From Margaritifera margaritifera (Eukaryota > Mollusca > Bivalvia > Unionida > Margaritiferidae): a DNA stretch of 64,000 nt. Of this stretch, positions 13,048 through 23,300 are shown in pieces. The notes under the pieces were generated by a model that saw only the letters and a list, made by a program, of their open reading frames with translations, was not told the origin of the DNA and made no database searches. The translations under genes were made by a program, and so were the position numbers. Numbering within the stretch: the stretch's first letter is position 1; each line of letters starts with the position of its first letter. The stretch is from the NCBI GenBank assembly GCA_029931535.1, contig JAQPZY010001244.1, forward strand, positions 1,288,501 to 1,352,500. Reading direction: 5' to 3'.

Positions 13048-13429
13048 AGTGGTGTAGTGTGGGTTTTGGGGGCACTATGGGGTATTAGCATTAGCCCATA
13101 GGTTAACATATAAATGGTACTTGGGGCACAAGGGAAATCCTATGTTAAATGGGTCCATAGGTTAAGATGGAGGGAGTGATATGGGGCACAAGGGATATAC
13201 TATGTTAAATTTGTCCATATGTTGAATATTGGAATGGGTTTATAGGGAGAAAGGGGTTTATGGGGCACAAGGGGAAATCCTTTGTTAAATGGTTTTATAG
13301 GTTTCATGGTTATACATACACATACACAAGCAAACAAACAAACATACATAAAACACCAATGGCAATGATGAAGTAATCTTTTCTAAAGATGTGGGTGGCC
13401 CTGAAAAGGACCGTTGGGGTTGTTAACCA
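13048..13429. repeat. Left terminal inverted repeat of the Polinton
   Basis: Pairs with about 33500-34207 in inverse orientation. The first 45 bp match the reverse complement of the right end with only a few differences. Further in there are degenerate copies of a unit with GGGGCACAAGGG and a TTAAATGG[G]TCCATAGG core, then a (CAAACAAA)-rich stretch, then a U7-type element and a histone stem-loop facing the terminus. This arm has only about three subterminal units, against about six in the right arm. Confidence 0.88.
13397..13412 (-). promoter_or_regulatory. Histone-type 3' stem-loop (gene L1)
   Basis: On the minus strand: GGTCCTTTTCAGGGCC, a 6-bp stem (one G-T pair) with a TTTC loop, preceded by CCCCAAC and followed by ACCCACATC. 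This fits the histone mRNA stem-loop bound by SLBP. About 14 nt downstream lies TTTAGAAAAGA, complementary in type to the U7 snRNA 5' end. Both sit inside the left terminal repeat, so the transcript would run outward. Confidence 0.8.
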
Positions 13430-13692
13430 AATGCAGTAAACATAAGTCACATCTCATCACTTTAGGTCTGTAGAGTAAGATCCTCTTTAGACAGTCTTGT
13501 CTTTCCACATACATTCTTCTTTTCCAAATAGCCGTGGCCGTAATCATGGTGATAGCCCATGATGCTTTGACATACATTGGGTAATCCGGGTTGAGGAGCA
13601 TGCCCGATATGATGGATGATGATTCTACTGTAGTATACATCTTGTCTTGAGATATAGCCATATATCGGATCGAAACGGATATGTTCCACCAA
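13423..13692 (-). pseudogene. Polinton gene L1, unknown small protein
   Basis: Not recognised. The frame from 13692 down to a TAA at 13423-13425 contains two premature stops in its last 14 codons. It reads a Tyr/His/Ile-rich peptide (for example SIMGYHHDYGHGYLEKKNVC) with no domain I know. A second frame is open over the same bases (13766-13383), so the coding frame is uncertain. No ATG opens the preferred frame. Support is positional: it runs from the divergent promoter at 13716-13760 to a histone-type stem-loop 10 nt beyond its stop, the same layout as genes L2, R1 and R3. Confidence 0.35.
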
Positions 13693-13715
13693 CCCAAACG
13701 TGCATGGTTGCTATT

Positions 13716-13760
13716 CCAATCAGAAGAGAGCGGACGAGTGACGTCACATCCAGTATATAG
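13716..13760. promoter_or_regulatory. Divergent CCAAT / TGACGTCA / TATATA promoter
   Basis: Between the divergent genes L1 and L2 lie CCAATCAG (13716-13723), the CRE/ATF palindrome TGACGTCA (13739-13746) and GTATATAG (13753-13760), about 45 bp before the L2 ATG. TATATA reads on both strands. CCAAT plus TATA between divergent genes is the layout of many histone gene pairs, which fits the histone-type 3' ends of both genes. Factor binding is inferred from motif identity only. Confidence 0.6.
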
Positions 13761-13806
13761 GCGCAACAGCGTTCGTACGGTTTACCATTGCGGTACAGTT
13801 TTGAGT

Positions 13807-14455
13807 ATGGCTGAAACCGTGAAGACGATGAATTGGGGTACGCCTGCTACGGAGACTTCGTATACTCGGAGTGATAATACGGATCGCTTTAATTTGGATT
13901 TGGCGAATTTTCTGACGTCTTCGCAAGAAATTTTGCCTGCGACGTCGTTAGTACCACCTTCATTACCTTTCACATCATTACCCTTGGCGGATGATTTTAG
14001 AAAGAGTCAGAAGAGAGAACTGGATGCTTTTTCTACAACGTCAGAGAGAAAGCAGAAGAAGCCTTTCTTCAACAACAACAATAACAACAACAAGAGGAAA
14101 GAAGAAAACAAAAAGAAGAAGAAGAAGAGAAGAGGAAAACTTTGAAGTGTGAAGGAAAGAAAGAAGGGAATGAAAACAAAACGTTGTGTGTGTACAGGTC
14201 ATTTTGACACAGTTAAAGTATCTTAGAGAAATGTATCAGATTTCTTTAACTCAACCTAAGAGAAAGAGACCTTCATGGGTTAAGTTTTCTAAGCCCATCA
14301 CTCCATCCACACTCACTACCCATAATATACCTGCAGCAGTGACTACTACTACTACCAAAGCAGCAGTAACAACAACAACAACAACAATACGAGTTGGACT
14401 TGGCCGTGGAAAGGGATTGAGGCAGTTAAAGCTCATCATGTCAAGTCCATGAGTT
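13807..14455 (+). pseudogene. Polinton gene L2, unknown basic protein
   Basis: The ATG at 13807 follows the TATA box by about 45 bp. The first frame runs to a stop at 14143-14145, with a Ser/Thr/Pro-rich start (MAETVKTMNWGTPATETSYT), an Asn run and a Lys/Arg-rich end. A second open frame (from about 14186, ending at 14450-14452) continues with QPKRKRPSWVKFSKP, a Thr-rich tract and GLGRGKGLRQL. I infer one gene broken by a frameshift near 14145-14185. The stop is 24 nt before a histone-type stem-loop. The Lys-rich composition suggests a nucleic-acid-binding or core protein. No homologue is recognised. Confidence 0.5.
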
Positions 14456-14476
14456 TGTTGAAATCAAACACCCAAC

Positions 14477-14492
14477 GGTCCTTTTCAGGGCC
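14477..14492 (+). promoter_or_regulatory. Histone-type 3' stem-loop (gene L2)
   Basis: GGTCCTTTTCAGGGCC, preceded by CCCAAC and followed by ACACACATCTC. The purine element TTAGAAAAGAG starts about 12 nt later, with AAAAGAG at 14508-14514 complementary to the U7 snRNA CUCUUUU. Spacing and sequence match metazoan replication-dependent histone 3' ends. Confidence 0.82.
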
Positions 14493-14821
14493 ACACACAT
14501 CTCTTAGAAAAGAGATACTACTCCATGATTAACAAATCAAGTAAAACTTAAATCCCATTACAAAATATATGCTCCCAAAGATATATTTTCTAATATGAGT
14601 GTGTGTGTGTTTCTTTATAAAAAATGAAAAAACAAAAACAAAAAACAAGACGAAGCGACACTTACATTATCTTTTGGGTTTATTTTCTTTTGAATTATAA
14701 TGAAAATTTCATAACATATCACCAAAGTCGATTTTTCTTTCACTGTCTGTCTCTTTTCTTGTATTTCTTCACAGGTTTGGGTTCTTCTTCCTCTTCACTG
14801 TCTTCCAGAGGTCTTGACTTC

Positions 14822-15188
14822 TTACATTTCTACATGGGGATTGGGTCTTCTTCTGTTTCTGAAAAACCCTCCACCTCCTCCCGCTTCTCCTTTTGGTTGT
14901 TCTCTTGAAGACCAATGTCCTTTTTCATGACAATGATAACAGGTATCTTTACCTTTGTCTCTCTTTTCTTCTGTCTTTTCTTTGCTTTGACGTTGTGGAC
15001 ATTCTGGAGCCCAATGTCCTTTTTACTGGCAGACATACTAAGTATCTTGACTTTTATCTCGAGAGGAGTTGTGCGTAGTCTTATTGGAAGTGGTATACTT
15101 TCCAAAGACTCTCTAAATTTCGGATGGCAACAGCGGTCTGTTGTGCTAAATCTCTGACCAGAAGGGTAAGCTTTTTGTACTCTTCCAT
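14822..15188 (-). pseudogene. CCHC zinc-knuckle protein, broken
   Basis: The ATG at 15188 (MEEYKKLTLLVRDLAQQTAV) opens a helical N-terminus that stops near 15080. In another frame, two zinc-knuckle-like segments follow. One reads KGHWAPEC with its first Cys and one later codon replaced by stops. The other reads CYHCHEKGHW without its last Cys. The tail is Gly-rich then Arg-rich. Gag-type knuckles suggest nucleic-acid binding. The gene runs opposite to the polymerase, whose TATA box and ATG lie about 60-115 bp away on the other strand, so the two share an intergenic promoter region. I know no named Polinton gene that fits. Confidence 0.55.
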
Positions 15189-15248
15189 CTTCACAGTTTG
15201 AAAGTTGAATGATTAATATTTATTCTTAGGGTGAGAAGCTCCCTCTAT

Positions 15249-15256
15249 ATATAGGA
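15249..15256 (+). promoter_or_regulatory. TATA box of the polymerase gene
   Basis: TATATATAG lies about 50 bp before the ATG at 15302, a normal TATA-to-start distance. It is the only strong core promoter element in the 15189-15301 gap between the knuckle gene and PolB. Confidence 0.6.
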
Positions 15257-15301
15257 AGGGAGTGAATGTAAAACTCAGTCAAATCAAAGTTTGCAATCAA
15301 G

Positions 15302-18300
15302 ATGAAACGATCACAGAATTTCATTGAAAAACCAGAAGAAGAACCACGAGGCAACGACGACGACTTTCAGAACCGCCTCATACGACGCTAGCTGAAGTGT
15401 TAGCCCAAGTGCATGCCAGTGATTGTGAAGAGGACATGAGTGAGCCTGAAACAACACCCTCCACTTCTTCTACCACAAGAAGAAAGTCCAGAGCCACTCA
15501 AAAAGAAAGTTGTTCATTAGCTATCGAAAATTATTATCACATTCGAGACACCAACGAAGCGACTTCAGAATCACAGCTTACACCTACACGGTGAAATTTA
15601 AAGAGTTCAAGTTCGAAGTGCCACCCGAAAAAGCCGCAGGTTTCATTACTGATTTGTGGGGTTCCTTGTTAGAGCCATTGAAACAACAATGCCAAGTTAA
15701 AGAGGACGATTGTTTGAGACTCTCCATTAAACCACGATAGTTTGAAGATGAATCTAGTTTAGTACACCGGCAGAATTAACGCCGTCTAAAGTCGTGGACA
15801 AAATTGAACACGTTCAACAATCCAATGTCGAATTTAACATGACCGATGAAAAAGCTACTCTTCACATGACTCACGTTTCACAACCAAGAGGTAGCGGACC
15901 ACGCAAAGTGTTATTGGTGGATGACCTTCGCAGTACCAAATTAACAACTCCCAAGACCAGATGTGCTTAGCCCGTGCCATCGCCGTTGGGCAAACGTATG
16001 CCAAGAAGAATGAGACCACAGAATGGAAAAGAACATGACATCATTCGAAAATCGGACAGAAACAATCAACGAAGAGAAGCAGAACTCCTGTTGCAGCAAG
16101 CGGGCATTTCCCAAAGAGACCGTGTGTGGCATTCTGAAACTTCAAGACGTCTTGACACCTCGCTATACGTTGAAAGTGTACCCTCCCGTGGTTCACGGAG
16201 CTCTGGTATTTCGCGGACCCGATTTCCAAGATGCAAAATACATTCACATCTATCATCATCATGAGCATTTCGATACCATCACCAGTATCACAAGATTTCT
16301 TCAAACCATGCATTCCTGAAGGAAACAAACGCATTCATTGCTCTTCTTGCAAGCGAACATTTGTCAGTCCTACTTGTTACGAACAACATCGAATGAAACA
16401 AGTTCAACAACAAAACAGTGCTTGCGAATTATATAGATTATGCTCCACTTGTGGATATCTTATTCGAACCAATAACTCAAAGAGACACGTTTGTCCTGGA
16501 AAGAAAAGATGCCGTTTTTGTGACCAAATCGTAAAGGTTGAATGATACATTAAAAAATATGACAATGAAGTGGAGGAAGAAGGCATCAAGGAAGGCCAAC
16601 ACAAAAAGAAAAGAAACACGTAGATTTTTTTTTGGACTTTGAATGTACGCAAGAGACGGGTATTCACGTCCCTAATTTCTGTGTAGCTCATCGGGCTGGT
16701 GAGAAGTGTATAAAAGAGCCTATCTTTTTTCACTGTCCCCATTGTAGTAAAATTACAGGAGAACGTGAAAAATCTTTCGAGGACCCCGCACTCTTCCCGG
16801 TTTTGCAGAATGGATTTTAGATCCTACCGACGACACTTGGAGCGAAGAGGACATTCAACGTTACGGGAACTGCCATCGATATGCTACAGTCATGGCTCAC
16901 AATTTTTCAGGATACGACGGACAATTTCTGTTGAAATATTATTCAGGACTAGCTACCGAATGTCTCCAAGTTACCATGAACGGAGCCAAACTCATCTACA
17001 TGACAAGTACAGTTTACAGATTCCATGTGATATTTAGAGATGCCTTTGAGTAGAATGCCTAAAACGTTTGGAATGACAGAAATGGCCAAATATTATTTTT
17101 TATACTTTTTCAATACCGAAGCTAATCAACACGTTGTGCTCCCGCAGTTGCCTGACGTTGACTATTACGACCCCGACGGTATGCACACAGAACAATGAGA
17201 AGCCTTCTACCCTTGGTGCCACACTCACTCTTCAAATACGTTTCACTTTCAAGAAGAAATATTAAAATATTGCCGATCGGATGTGGACATTTTGTGCCGT
17301 TGCTGCGGAATGTTTCGACAATTATTTCTAGATCACGGAAGTATCGATCCTTTGAAGGAAGCTTGTACCCTCGCTAAAGCATGAGGATTAGTCTACTGAA
17401 AGAAATTCATGCCAGAGAACAAACTGGCCATCATACCCCCTCAATCTTACCTCTCAGTTAGCCGACAATATTCCGCCTAATCTTTATGTTGGCTGCATTA
17501 CTTGTGTGAAAGTGAAGACAAACGGATACAACATGCGAGAAACGGGGGAGACAAAAATTTGAAGTCTTTTTTTTTTTGGTTGACTGGGATTTAGAAAAAA
17601 CCCAAATCGTCTACGAATTCCAGGGATATTTATTTCACGGATGCCCTATATGTTTCCCTCAACGAAACCTGAAAGGTCCTTTCTCAGAGTTTACCATGGA
17701 AGAGTTATACAAGCAAACTTACCAACAACATCTGAAATTAGAAAGACAAGGATACCAAGTGGTAGAAATGTGGGAGCACGATTACGATCTACGTTTCAAA
17801 ACCGATCCTGAATTTAGATATCGAAAGTTACGACCTGCTAGACATCGAACCTTTGAATTCACAAGACAGTTTGTTTGGAGGGTGAAACAATGAGACATGC
17901 TTGATGTACGATGTAGACGAAGCTCAAGGAGAAGAAATCACATACATCGATGTGTGTTTGTGTGCACATATCAGCAATTCCCAACCGGTCACCCTGAAAT
18001 ATTGACAGAACAGATCACCGTGGAACACATTCGTCAAGACGAAGATTGATCAAATGCAAAGTCTTACCTCCCACTCACTTGTACCATCCTGTCTTACCCC
18101 ATAATTGCCAAGGAAAACTGGTTTCCTTTATGCCGTACTTGTCCTGAAACATGTAATCAATATCAACCTTGGAACCAAAATGAGGAAAACGTGATTTTTG
18201 ACAGGAACGTGGGTGAGTGTCGAATTGTTTCATGCTTTGAATCGTGGATACCGCTTATTAAAAGTATACAAAATTTGACACTTTCCAACTACGGAACAAT

Positions 18301-19230
18301 ACCAAAAGAACGACCTCTCGAGTCCAGGAATTTTCTCAGGCTACGTTAACGAATTTCTCAAGTTGAAACAAGAAGCGAGTGCATATCTCTCTTGGTGTCC
18401 GACGCCAGAAGACAAAGACAAATTCAAAGAACGGTACTGCTCCTTAGAAGGCATTACTTTGGAACACGTGGAAAAGAACGAAGGAAGACGCTCGTTTGCA
18501 AAAGTGATGCTCAATTGTTTGTAGGGAAAATTGGCACGACGTCCGATATTGCCCAAGACGGAATACTTGGTAGATCCAAGCCGCTACTTTCAACTGGTGG
18601 ACGACAAATGAAAACGGATGAAACATGTGGAAATCCTTCGTGAAGATTTGATTTTGGTGAATTACGAAGAAGCGACAGAGTTTGCACTCCCCGACGCGTT
18701 TGGCAGTGTCATCATTGCAGCGTACGTCTTGGAACTTTTAGGAGATTGAGTCCTGTACTTTGACACCGACACTTGTATGTACATTCATCGTCAAGATAGC
18801 CAACACAAAGAAATCGAAGGGGATTGTTTAGGTGCATTAACGGACGAGCACCCAGAAGACGCTATCGTCAGTTTTGCTAGCCTCGGCCCCAAAAATTACC
18901 GATAACAATACAGATACAGACAGGGACTACCGTACATACGAAATGCAGTCAAAGGATTGACACTGAACTATCGATTGATGTCTTGAAAGAAGCTTTTACA
19001 GTCCAGACAAGATCAAGACTTTAGAAAACAATAGATCCCCGCAAAATTATACGTTTGCAAAACCACCAAATCGTCAGTCGCCCGTTAGAAAAAGTCTATC
19101 AAATTGTGTACTAGAATCGAGTGTGACTTCCAGACTACAACACTTTACCGTACGGACACGCTGAGCTCCAATACAAAAAAGGGACAAGTTCTAAGACCAA
19201 TAATTCATTGTGAATACAAACGTCGACCGA
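15302..19230 (+). pseudogene. Protein-primed family B DNA polymerase (Polinton pPolB), broken
   Basis: Would copy the element genome by protein-primed synthesis. Motifs appear in family order but in several frames: an N-terminal region (AAGFITDLWGSLLEPL near 15640; QPRGSGPRKVLLVDDL near 15890), a Cys/His segment (HCSSCKRTF, LCSTCGYL, 16330-16540), exonuclease motif I LDFECT (16632), motif II AHNFSGYDGQFLLKYY (about 16894), motif III YCRSDVDIL (about 17268), the FHGCPICFPQRN segment (about 17634), a motif-B-like KVMLNCL-stop-GKL (18501-18533), motif C YFDTDT (about 18756) and KGLTLNY (about 18951). At least ten frameshifts or stops interrupt it, including TAG at 18522 within motif B and TGA at 18747 just before motif C. 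About 3.9 kb is full length for the family. No polymerase activity is possible. Confidence 0.9.
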
Positions 19231-19238
19231 GAAAGAAG

Positions 19239-19931
19239 ATGAATAATTCCACACAGCAACCGAATGAGGAACTTACTGTGAACTTCAAGTACAATGTTGA
19301 GGCCAGCACACTGGCACCGATACTGACGATCTTGACACAGCCACCGAGTGAGGGACCCACTACAGGCTCCAAGTTCGATCATGAACTCGAGTGCGATGCT
19401 GTGCCTTGCAATGAGACTGATGCCGTACCCTGCGCCATCAGCGATGCTGCACGACCATGCCACTCCTCTTGGAACAATCGATAGCGATGCCGTTTGTGTG
19501 CCTTACCGCTCCACTAGCAAAAGCGATGCTGCACAATGCCCTTTCTGCTTTACTAGTAAATATGATAATAAGTGTGTACCTACCTACGGATGTCATCCAT
19601 ACACTGGCAAACCACCCTGGATACCACTACTAGCACAACGAGATGTACCCATCATAGAAGAATACACGTTGCATGTGGCTTTGCCTGGTTATTGGTACTT
19701 TGAAAGTCGATTCCAGACGTTCAAAGATAAATGGCATAAATATCTGGAAGGACCTACTCCCAAAGCTTTAGCCAGAGCCGGATTTGTCTACTTAGGAGAA
19801 GGAGATAAAGTCCAGTGTTTCAGCTGTGGTGTGACGCTTTACAAATGGGAGTATAAAGACTCGTCTTACCTGGAATATGCCAGATAGCCTCCGCGCTGTC
19901 GCAACCTTCCTTTGGTCGGTCCAAAGAAGTA
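19239..19931 (+). pseudogene. BIR-domain (IAP-like) protein, broken
   Basis: The ATG at 19239 opens a Ser/Thr/Pro-rich N-terminus with a repeated DAVPC-type motif. A frameshift near 19450-19480 leads into the frame with a clear BIR domain: [10 protein letters not shown], then [20 protein letters not shown], then the Trp-containing [11 protein letters not shown] domains hold one zinc through Cys-x2-Cys-x16-His-x6-Cys. Here the His position is Tyr (EYAR) and a TAG follows at 19885 before the last Cys, so zinc binding would be lost. IAP proteins block caspases or act in ubiquitin signalling. A virus-like element would plausibly use one against host cell death. No RING domain follows. It lies directly after PolB on the same strand. 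Confidence 0.75.
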
Positions 19932-19933
19932 AT

Positions 19934-20370
19934 ATGTCTGATACTTTAGAAGAGAACATTCGTAGTTTGCATCTTGAGCCAAGAAAACGCATTTACAGAG
20001 AATTTGTACAGATTCAATTGAAACGCAAAGAACAATTACATCCTTTACGGCATAGACGTTTTAACTATTGGTATCTGAATGCTATAAGAATACTGATTAG
20101 TTTGAAAGTGTTCAAATGGTCAGACTCTGAACAATAGCCCGTATCCATAACGAAGATTTTGGATGCCGCGACATATACCTACAAGGTTGGCGTGTTACAC
20201 AGAATTCCATGGTTTATGTTTATGACTTACAGGAATACAAAAAGAAGTATCGCCTCAAGAAGAGACTTCTTCACGATGTGTCGTATGTGAGTTGGTGACC
20301 ACCATATTCCGTTCGGCAAACGTGTCACTATTCCATCAAAGAGAAAGACGAAGATGCTGTCAAGGACTAA
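19934..20370 (+). pseudogene. Unknown Polinton protein (basic, helical), frameshifted
   Basis: Not recognised. The ATG at 19934 starts a basic helical stretch (MSDTLEENIRSLHLEPRKRI) that runs to a TAG at 20135. The adjacent frame then reads NEDFGCRDIYLQGWRVTQNS and a Lys/Arg-rich tail, ending at TAA 20368 with one further in-frame TGA near 20297. Continuous composition across the break suggests one gene with a frameshift. It follows the BIR gene and precedes a TATAAAAG at 20371-20378. Confidence 0.45.
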
Positions 20371-20384
20371 TATAAAAGTTGACC

Positions 20385-21060
20385 ATGTCGCGACTATTGT
20401 CTTCAGTGTTGCAACAAATTCCGTGGAAGGAAGTCAATGACAGTGTTCGGGACTTAGAGGATTACCACAATTTATTACAAGAACTATTTTCACCTTCCAC
20501 GATTCCATTGAGTTTTGGACGTGGTGTCGTGTGTGTTTTAGTGACTACTTTTCTCGGATTTCGTTTTCTAAGAAATTCTTTCTGGACTATTTATGAACAG
20601 TACATGCAACAAAGACATGACCATTCAAACTTGATCAGTGCACGAAAGACCAATTGTGTTAAAAGTGTTGAGAATAGTGATTAAAACAAGGGGTGTACCT
20701 CCGTGTGAAGACATTTGTCAAACTTTATCCACGCTTCATACTTACCAAGAAGTGTGTATAGCTAGTGGGTTACACCAACACATTTACGACTGAAAAGATG
20801 TACGTGACTGGAAAAGTCTTAGCTACAAGAAGTGGTTTACTATGAAAAAGATATTGCGTATCACTAATCATCCAAGAAAAGAACAAGTGAACTTAGTACC
20901 AATGCCAGAAGTGAACATGACATTAAAGACAATGTTAGAAGCAGTGGTAGAAGAAGAAGAACCTGACACAGGAGAAGACATAGTACAAGTCCACGACAGT
21001 ACCGTCGTGCAAATCGAAATGCAGGAGGAAAAAAGGACCTTCTCGCCGGTGAAATTATAG
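20385..21060 (+). pseudogene. Unknown Polinton membrane protein, frameshifted
   Basis: The ATG at 20385 follows TATAAAAG (20371) by only about 7 bp, so that box is too close to drive this start in the usual way. The first frame (to 20684) has a helical N-terminus and one likely membrane segment (GVVCVLVTTFLGFRFL). A second frame continues with TRGVPPCEDICQTLSTLH and, after another stop, an acidic C-terminus (MLEAVVEEEEPDTGEDIVQV) ending at 21060. I infer one gene of about 220 codons with one frameshift and one stop. No family is recognised. Confidence 0.45.
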
Positions 21061-21070
21061 ACACCAGCGC

Positions 21071-21210
21071 ATGTCCGTCGCTTTCGTGGGACACACATTG
21101 ATTGAGACTATTGTTGTACACTTTCTTGTTTATATACAGCTTTGGTCATTTTAGTTTGTGCCTTATGGTTGTATCTAGCCATTTATCTCTTATTAGCTTT
21201 CGTGATTTAA
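21071..21210 (+). pseudogene. Small hydrophobic protein, frameshifted
   Basis: A short reading frame (21106-21210) encodes an almost purely hydrophobic helix (LVILVCALWLYLAIYLLLAF) before TAA at 21208. The only near ATG (21071) is in another frame, so a frameshift is implied. A one-pass membrane peptide is the most that can be said. It sits in the gap between the membrane protein gene and the ATPase. Confidence 0.3.
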
Positions 21211-21333
21211 TTCTTGACATGTAAATATGTTTTTGTTGTGGTGACACTTTTGAAAAAAATATTAAACATGTATAAAGTGTATAAAATGTCTTGTGTCTTT
21301 CATGGTCCTCTCAGAATTCTTCATACCATAGTC

Positions 21334-21962
21334 ATGGTTGCATCTTCCTCCTCTTCCTCTTCTGTTCTCAAAGTGATTGACGAAAAGTTAGGTCGTCAAA
21401 GTTTGGAGGCTTTGTATCTTAGGCATTCCTTTAACATGTTGATTGCTGGACCGAATATTTTCACCTTACACCTTACTCCAAGAAAGTCAAGGAGAATCCA
21501 TTTCGTTTGTAGAAGGCATTCCTCACGAAGACGATGGGATCGTGTCTGACTTGAGTCAAACACATCTTGTCATCTTCGATGACATGTTAGGAGAAGACGA
21601 AGAAGAAATTAAACTTTGGTTGACACGAAAAAGACATCATCGTAATGCCAGTATTACTGAAATTACTCAAAATTTCTTTCAACAAAGTAAAGCACATCCT
21701 ACCATCGGTCTCAATGCCCATTATGTGGTTTTTATTAAACGTCCAAGAGACAAATCTCAAGTGCAAGTGTTAGCCAAACAGTTAGGGACCCCTTGGCTCA
21801 ATTTTGCGTACGATGATGCCACTCAAATACCTCATGCCTATTTACTCATCGATTTAAAACCCAACACTTCAGATTTCTTTTAGATTTCGTACCAATTTGT
21901 TTCACCATTGGTGCCAAGAAGAAGGTCCTGCCATTTACACGTCTCCTTTGGCATCTCTCTGA
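21334..21962 (+). pseudogene. Packaging ATPase (FtsK/HerA-A32 type), P-loop deleted
   Basis: Pumps DNA into capsids in Polintons and related viruses. The ATG at 21334 follows a TATAAAG at 21271. The N-terminus runs into LRHSFNMLIAGP, the lead-in to a Walker A loop, but the loop itself and the next 20 or so residues are missing. Another frame then reads YTLLQESQGESISFVEGIP. Walker B is intact (THLVIFDDMLGEDEEE), followed by the family block RKRHHRNASITEITQNFF and LNAHYVVFIKRPRDKSQ. A frameshift near 21882 precedes the last segment (FRTNLFHHWCQEEGPAIYTS), ending at 21962. Without the P-loop it cannot bind ATP. Confidence 0.88.
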
Positions 21963-21970
21963 AAAAAAAC

Positions 21971-21978
21971 TATAAAAG
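21971..21978 (+). promoter_or_regulatory. TATA box (TATAAAAG)
   Basis: TATAAAAG lies about 37 bp before the ATG at 22015 and 9 bp after the ATPase stop. It is the best-placed TATA box in the element and marks separate transcription of the next gene. Confidence 0.65.
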
Positions 21979-22014
21979 CATCTACCACGTCTGTTCTTTC
22001 CAACATTAAACAAT

Positions 22015-22810
22015 ATGGCTTCCTTTCAATATCAGCCTCCTGCCAAATTGATTCGTGCACTGTATGCCACCAGTCGATAACAAATTTAACAAGTCCGTAC
22101 ACATTTGTTAGAAGCCAGTCTCAAAGAAGTCTTACGATGGTTTACTTTAACATCACGTCAATTACTTCAAAGGATCATTCACATAACCCCATAAAACCAA
22201 ACGCTTTTTTAAAAAACATAAAAGTGCGTTGTCACAACTGGCAAATCCAAGAATCGATACACAAACTAAAAAACAAATCATTCTGAAACCTGGTGGAAGT
22301 GGTTCTTTAGGAGATGTCATTATTCGTTCTGTTTTAAAATGGGATCATAATGCCGAATCCAAAATTCAAGAAAAAAAATCCCCCAAAAGACGGCCACAGA
22401 CAACAACAACTACAGCACACAAGAGAAAGAAAAGCCCTAAGAAGAAAAGCTCCTTCAAGAAAAAAACTTCTTTTCCTGCCAGAAAAAGAGTTACTGCTGC
22501 TAGAACGCAGCGCGGTAACGGTGTCAACTCTTACCACTTCTTCTTCTTCTTCGCCTTTCATGATGATGCCTGTCAAACCTGATTTAAGATCCTTGTTTCC
22601 TAATTTGATGAAGAAATGGAAACTCATTTCGAAAGGCACTTCTCCGGTGACAACGTCTTCTGCTGCTTTATCCACTGCTGCTGCCGCTAAAAAAAAGTGG
22701 CCTCAACTAAGACCAAAGTCCAAGACAGAACAGGAGTGTTACAAAGTTTACTGGACTTATCCAAACAAGAACTGACACGATTTAGTCCATTGAAAACACC
22801 TCATCGCTGA
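22015..22810 (+). pseudogene. Conserved small Polinton protein, copy A (basic), broken
   Basis: The ATG at 22015 (MASFQYQPPAKLIRALYATS) starts a gene with several stops and frameshifts. A middle frame reads FKKHKSALSQLANPRIDTQT, KKQIILKPGGSGSLGDVIIR and a basic tail rich in KRKKSPKKK. A third frame continues to PFMMMPVKPDLRSLFPN and ends near 22810. The Lys-rich 'LxxKKxxLxxxGG' block resembles an uncharacterised family that recurs in metazoan Polintons between ATPase and capsid genes, by memory of the pattern only. Copy B at 22930-23300 has the same block. A DNA-binding core-protein role would fit the charge. Confidence 0.5.
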
Positions 22811-22906
22811 GTGGTACCCACCATGAAGATGATACGATGTGCTGACCATCAGTAGAGACGAGTTCCAGTATAAAACAGAAGTGTGTGATCAGATTGACAT
22901 AGTTTT

Positions 22907-23300
22907 TTGTGGGTTTTTTTGTTGCTCTTGACACAAAAGACGGTACCAAAAAGTGCACACCACCCTAGTCGTTCCAAAAAAGGCAAAATAAAGGGACTCC
23001 CACCTGGTTTAGCTAAACATTGGGATGTTTTGTCAGTTCTATCTAAATCCAATCCATTCAAACAACCCCTAAATAAAAAATCGATACCGTGTGCGACTGT
23101 TTTTTAAACTTGTGTACAAAGAAACGGTACCTTTGTCCAAGATACAAAAACAACGATTAGGAAAACATCGGAACGTTCTTCTCCAAATGGTGAAAAAGAA
23201 AATACCCCTCAGTCAAGAGCAAAAATGCTAGTGCAACGAGCAGGGGGGTTACTCATGCTGATAGAACCGTTGTTAAAAATAGCTGCTCCTCTGTTTTGAT
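22907..23300 (+). pseudogene. Conserved small Polinton protein, copy B, broken
   Basis: Three frames each hold part of a gene. The first (from about 22907) reads KKGKIKGLPPGLAKHWDVLS and ends at 23104-23106. The second (about 23105-23230) reads YKETVPLSKIQKQRLGKHRN and LLQMVKKKIPLSQEQK. The third (about 23215-23300) reads MLVQRAGGLLMLIEPLLKIA. The order 'PLS-Q-K-KH-...-K-L-...-Q-x-GG-L' repeats what is seen in copy A, so the two are probably ancient paralogues. No biochemical role is known to me. Confidence 0.5.

Noticed and set aside
14380..14440. GRGKG motif in gene L2 as a sign of histone H4
   Set aside because: The rest of the protein has no histone fold sequence, and the motif is short and in a low-complexity region.
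22334..22675. 113-codon minus-strand ORF
   Set aside because: Antisense of the Lys/Ser-rich copy A gene; no motif of its own.
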